This document shows, piece after piece, positions 6,041 to 7,044 of a stretch of 7,044 bases of DNA. This stretch comes from an uncultured Holophagaceae bacterium (GTDB lineage: Bacteria > Acidobacteriota > Holophagae > Holophagales > Holophagaceae), in contig CAITBU010000415.1 in NCBI GenBank assembly GCA_903890595.1, positions 1 to 7,044 of the forward strand, written 5' to 3'. The notes under the pieces were generated by a model. That model was given only the letters and a program-made list of their open reading frames with translations, had not been told where the DNA came from and did not search any database. The translations under genes and the position numbers were made by a program. The stretch's first letter is position 1. Every line of letters begins with the position of its first letter.

Positions 6041-6573
6041 ACCAACGGGACCAGATCAGCGTCAGCGGCCAGCACATCCTCTGGGTGGCGGGCCTGGGCG
6101 TCGGCGCTCTGACCCTGGCCTTCGTCCTGGGCATCCAGGTCGGCAAGAACAGCGCCTCCTGGCGCAAGCCCGCCCAGCGCAGCGTGGAGGAGGAGCTGAA
6201 GGAGCTGCCGGAGCCGCTCCTGGATCAGCTGAAGATCTTCGAAGGTGAAGGCCCGGACAAGCTGGTGCCTGCGGCGAAGGTGGAGGCCGCTCCGACCAAG
6301 GAGGAACCCAAGGCCGAGGCCAAGCCAGCGGAGAAGAATCCGGAACCGAAGCCGGAGTCCTGGACCCTGCAGCTCATCGCCACCACCGACGCCGGCGAAG
6401 CCAAGCGGGTGGCCGCCAAAGCCAAGGCCGCCGGCTTCCCCACCGCCACCCTGAAAGAAAAGGGCCAGTGGAAGGTGCGCCTCACCACCCCCGCCGAGCG
6501 CGCTGTCATGGACAAGAACGCCGAAAAACTGAAGAAGGCCGGCGTCAAGAGCAGCCCGGTCAAAGTCGAGTAG
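6037..6573 (+). CDS. Membrane-anchored SPOR-domain protein
   Basis: This 178-residue protein has a short polar N-terminus, one hydrophobic segment at about 13-34, a Lys/Pro/Glu/Ala-rich linker (about 43-107) and a C-terminal domain (108-178). The WTLQLIATTDAGEAKRVAAKAKAAGF and WKVRLTTP patterns in that domain fit the SPOR (PF05036) fold. SPOR domains bind denuded septal peptidoglycan, so the domain should face the periplasm with the anchor in the inner membrane. Its start overlaps the stop of the KSbeta-like gene (ATGA), so it belongs to that operon. Whether it works with the acyl pathway or is a bystander is unknown. The weak conservation of SPOR domains keeps the family call below certainty. 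Confidence 0.8.
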   Translation: MNQRDQISVSGQHILWVAGLGVGALTLAFVLGIQVGKNSASWRKPAQRSVEEELKELPEPLLDQLKIFEGEGPDKLVPAAKVEAAPTKEEPKAEAKPAEKNPEPKPESWTLQLIATTDAGEAKRVAAKAKAAGFPTATLKEKGQWKVRLTTPAERAVMDKNAEKLKKAGVKSSPVKVE

Positions 6574-6578
6574 CTCCG

Positions 6579-6597
6579 GCTTTTCAAGATCAAAAGC
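6579..6597 (+). terminator. Weak hairpin just after the SPOR gene (possible terminator)
   Basis: GCTTTT (6579-6584) can pair with AAAAGC (6592-6597) across a 7-base loop, starting 6 bases after the SPOR stop codon. The stem is short and AT-rich and no T-run follows, so it is a poor intrinsic terminator. It overlaps the start of an inverted repeat copy, so the symmetry may come from the repeat. Confidence 0.25.
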
Positions 6598-6610
6598 GGA
6601 ACCGCAGATG
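6583..6610 (-). repeat. Inverted copy of the dispersed tail repeat end
   Basis: Its reverse complement matches 6955-6982 at 25 of 28 positions, including CATCTG, GGTTCCGCT and CTTGAA. The match weakens beyond, but GCGY just outside CATCTG is still shared. The two copies face each other and bound about 400 bases that contain the purine-rich tract and the right structured element. Confidence 0.65.
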
Positions 6611-6738
6611 ACGCCGATGACGCAGAGGAAAACAGGCAAGGGGTGGCTGAAAAGAAAGGAAGGAACGCGGAGGAAAACCGAGGGGCCGAGGAGAGCGGAG
6701 AACGGCCTGGGTGCTTGGGTCGGAAAAGCTTCTTAGCC

Positions 6739-6898
6739 GGGGATGGACGGGGAGGAGCGGGATAAAGCACTTGGGGCCGTGCTGCACGGCGCATGGGCTC
6801 CAGCCCGGTGTGACTTCCGGCCTCGCCGGAAGCCGCCGTAGGCGGGCCCATGCAGGAGTGGGTCGGCGCGCATCTGTGTAATCCGTGAAATCTGTGGC
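6739..6898 (+). repeat. Right copy of composite structured repeat element
   Basis: The order is a GGGGATGGACGGGGA stretch (6739-6753), a palindrome (6776-6790), a stem arm GCATGGGC (6791-6798), a hairpin CTTCCGGC/GCCGGAAG (6814-6832), a hairpin CCGCC/GGCGG (6833-6845), a closing arm GCCCATGC (6846-6853) and a GGGTCGGCGC tail (6860-6869) with ATCTGTG. The last two stems and the closing arm touch end to end, as in a compact three-way junction. The left element at 1-203 has the same order on the other strand. Stems are kept while loops differ (CTC versus the reverse complement of AGT, and GTA versus TTC), which suggests that structure is what is conserved. Confidence 0.75.
6776..6790. other. Interrupted palindrome GCCGTGC-T-GCACGGC
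   Basis: Seven-base arms flank a single central base with no mismatch. It sits immediately before the GCATGGGC arm of the right structured element. The left element has a different hairpin in the matching place (146-161). It could be a protein-binding dyad or part of the folded element; the sequence alone does not decide. Confidence 0.4.
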
Positions 6899-6915
6899 CC
6901 GCTTTTGCGTTTGAA
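6860..6915 (+). repeat. Tail repeat, tandem copy 1
   Basis: It begins with GGGTCGGCGC and continues through CATCTG and ATCTGTGG to TTGAA. The first 38 bases match copy 2 (6926-6982) at 31 positions, and the rest aligns with a one-base gap. It is joined to the right structured element. The left element carries the same GGGTCGGCGC start on the other strand at 17-26. Confidence 0.6.
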
Positions 6916-6925
6916 CCACTGGAGA

Positions 6926-6982
6926 GGGTCGGCGCCCATCTGCGTACTCTGCGCCATCTGTGGTTCCGCTGTTGACCTTGAA
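6926..6982 (+). repeat. Tail repeat, tandem copy 2
   Basis: This copy starts 66 bases after copy 1 and is separated from its end by 10 bases. It has GGGTCGGCGC, CATCTGCGTA and CATCTGTGGTTCCGCT and ends in CTTGAA. Unlike copy 1 it has no structured element directly before it, so the tail can occur alone. Its last 28 bases also match, inverted, the stretch at 6583-6610. Confidence 0.6.
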
Positions 6983-7018
6983 TGGCTGAGGCTGAAGATG
7001 GCCGAAACCCGGGAAATC

Positions 7019-7044
7019 TTTATCACCGTCCATCCCTTTGATCC
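7019..7044 (+). repeat. TCCCCGTC / ATCCCTTTGATCC repeat, copy 2 (cut by window edge)
   Basis: It matches 177-202 in the same orientation at 23 of 26 positions, differing at three bases. It runs to the last base of the window, so its true end is not visible. It may be the start of another composite element beyond the edge, in the orientation of the left copy. Confidence 0.6.

Larger units (their letters stand above)
6574..7044. other. Repeat-rich, gene-free region downstream of the SPOR gene
   Basis: These 471 bases contain no convincing gene. The open frames seen here on the minus strand translate repeats and lack any family signal. The stretch holds, in order, a small hairpin, an inverted copy of a dispersed repeat end, a purine-rich tract (about 6616-6710), a copy of the structured element (6739-6898), two tandem tail repeats (6860-6982) and a TCCCCGTC-type repeat running off the window edge. 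It reads as a region of stacked dispersed repeats with extensive decay. Confidence 0.75.

Noticed and set aside
4493..6639. Long minus-strand open frames opposite the KSbeta-like and SPOR genes
   Set aside because: They lie opposite the KSbeta-like and SPOR genes, have low-complexity translations and show no recognisable domain.
6860..6982. Possible CRISPR array
   Set aside because: There are only two imperfect repeats with a 10-base gap, and no spacers or cas genes.
6590..7033. Minus-strand open frames of 97 and 147 codons in the right flank
   Set aside because: Their sequence, with recurring Ala-Asp-Pro-Leu units, comes from the tail repeats in a translated frame, with no domain or start context.

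Overview
This is a GC-rich bacterial window (roughly two-thirds G+C, with codon third positions dominated by G and C). Nine protein genes sit in two divergent operons, and repeat-rich intergenic DNA lies on both flanks. The gene content is clear, but the taxon is inferred. The base composition, the nuoABCD order and the dispersed ATCTGTG/TCCCCGTC-type repeats would suit an Acidobacteriota (Holophagae/Geothrix-like) or a similar high-GC Gram-negative, and nothing in the window proves this.

Left operon (minus strand, 2934 down to 239): nuoA, nuoB, nuoC and nuoD, with gaps of 1, 10 and 3 bases. They encode one membrane subunit and three peripheral-arm subunits of respiratory complex I (NADH:quinone oxidoreductase). 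The key residues are present: the four Cys ligands of cluster N2 in NuoB, and the quinone-site His and Tyr in NuoD. No later nuo gene follows within the window, because nuoD runs straight into a structured repeat element.

Centre: a 174-base divergent intergenic region (2935-3108) must hold the start signals of both operons. A plausible sigma70-type promoter can be seen for the plus strand.

Right operon (plus strand, 3109 to 6573): an acyl carrier protein, a FabZ-like hotdog dehydratase, an intact beta-ketoacyl-ACP synthase (Cys-His-His), a second ketosynthase-fold protein that has lost all three catalytic residues, and a membrane-anchored SPOR-domain protein. The last three junctions are ATGA overlaps, so translation is probably coupled. 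The intact/inactive synthase pair resembles the KS:chain-length-factor heterodimers of type II polyketide and aryl-polyene-like pathways. The ACP would carry the chain, the KS:CLF pair would extend it and the dehydratase would introduce double bonds. No ketoreductase, malonyl loading enzyme, starter ligase or thioesterase is present here, so those steps must be encoded elsewhere. The coupled SPOR protein is an unusual partner, suggesting a link to the cell envelope or division site.

Flanks: positions 1-203 and about 6739-6898 carry two inverted copies of a composite structured element (three conserved stems plus a GGGTCGGCGC tail). The left copy contains an extra nested hairpin of about 47 bases. 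The right flank also has a second tail copy in tandem, an inverted third copy of the tail's end near 6583-6610, and a repeat of the TCCCCGTC/ATCCCTTTGATCC motif at the window edge. These repeats, with the divergent operon pair between them, are the most distinctive non-coding features.
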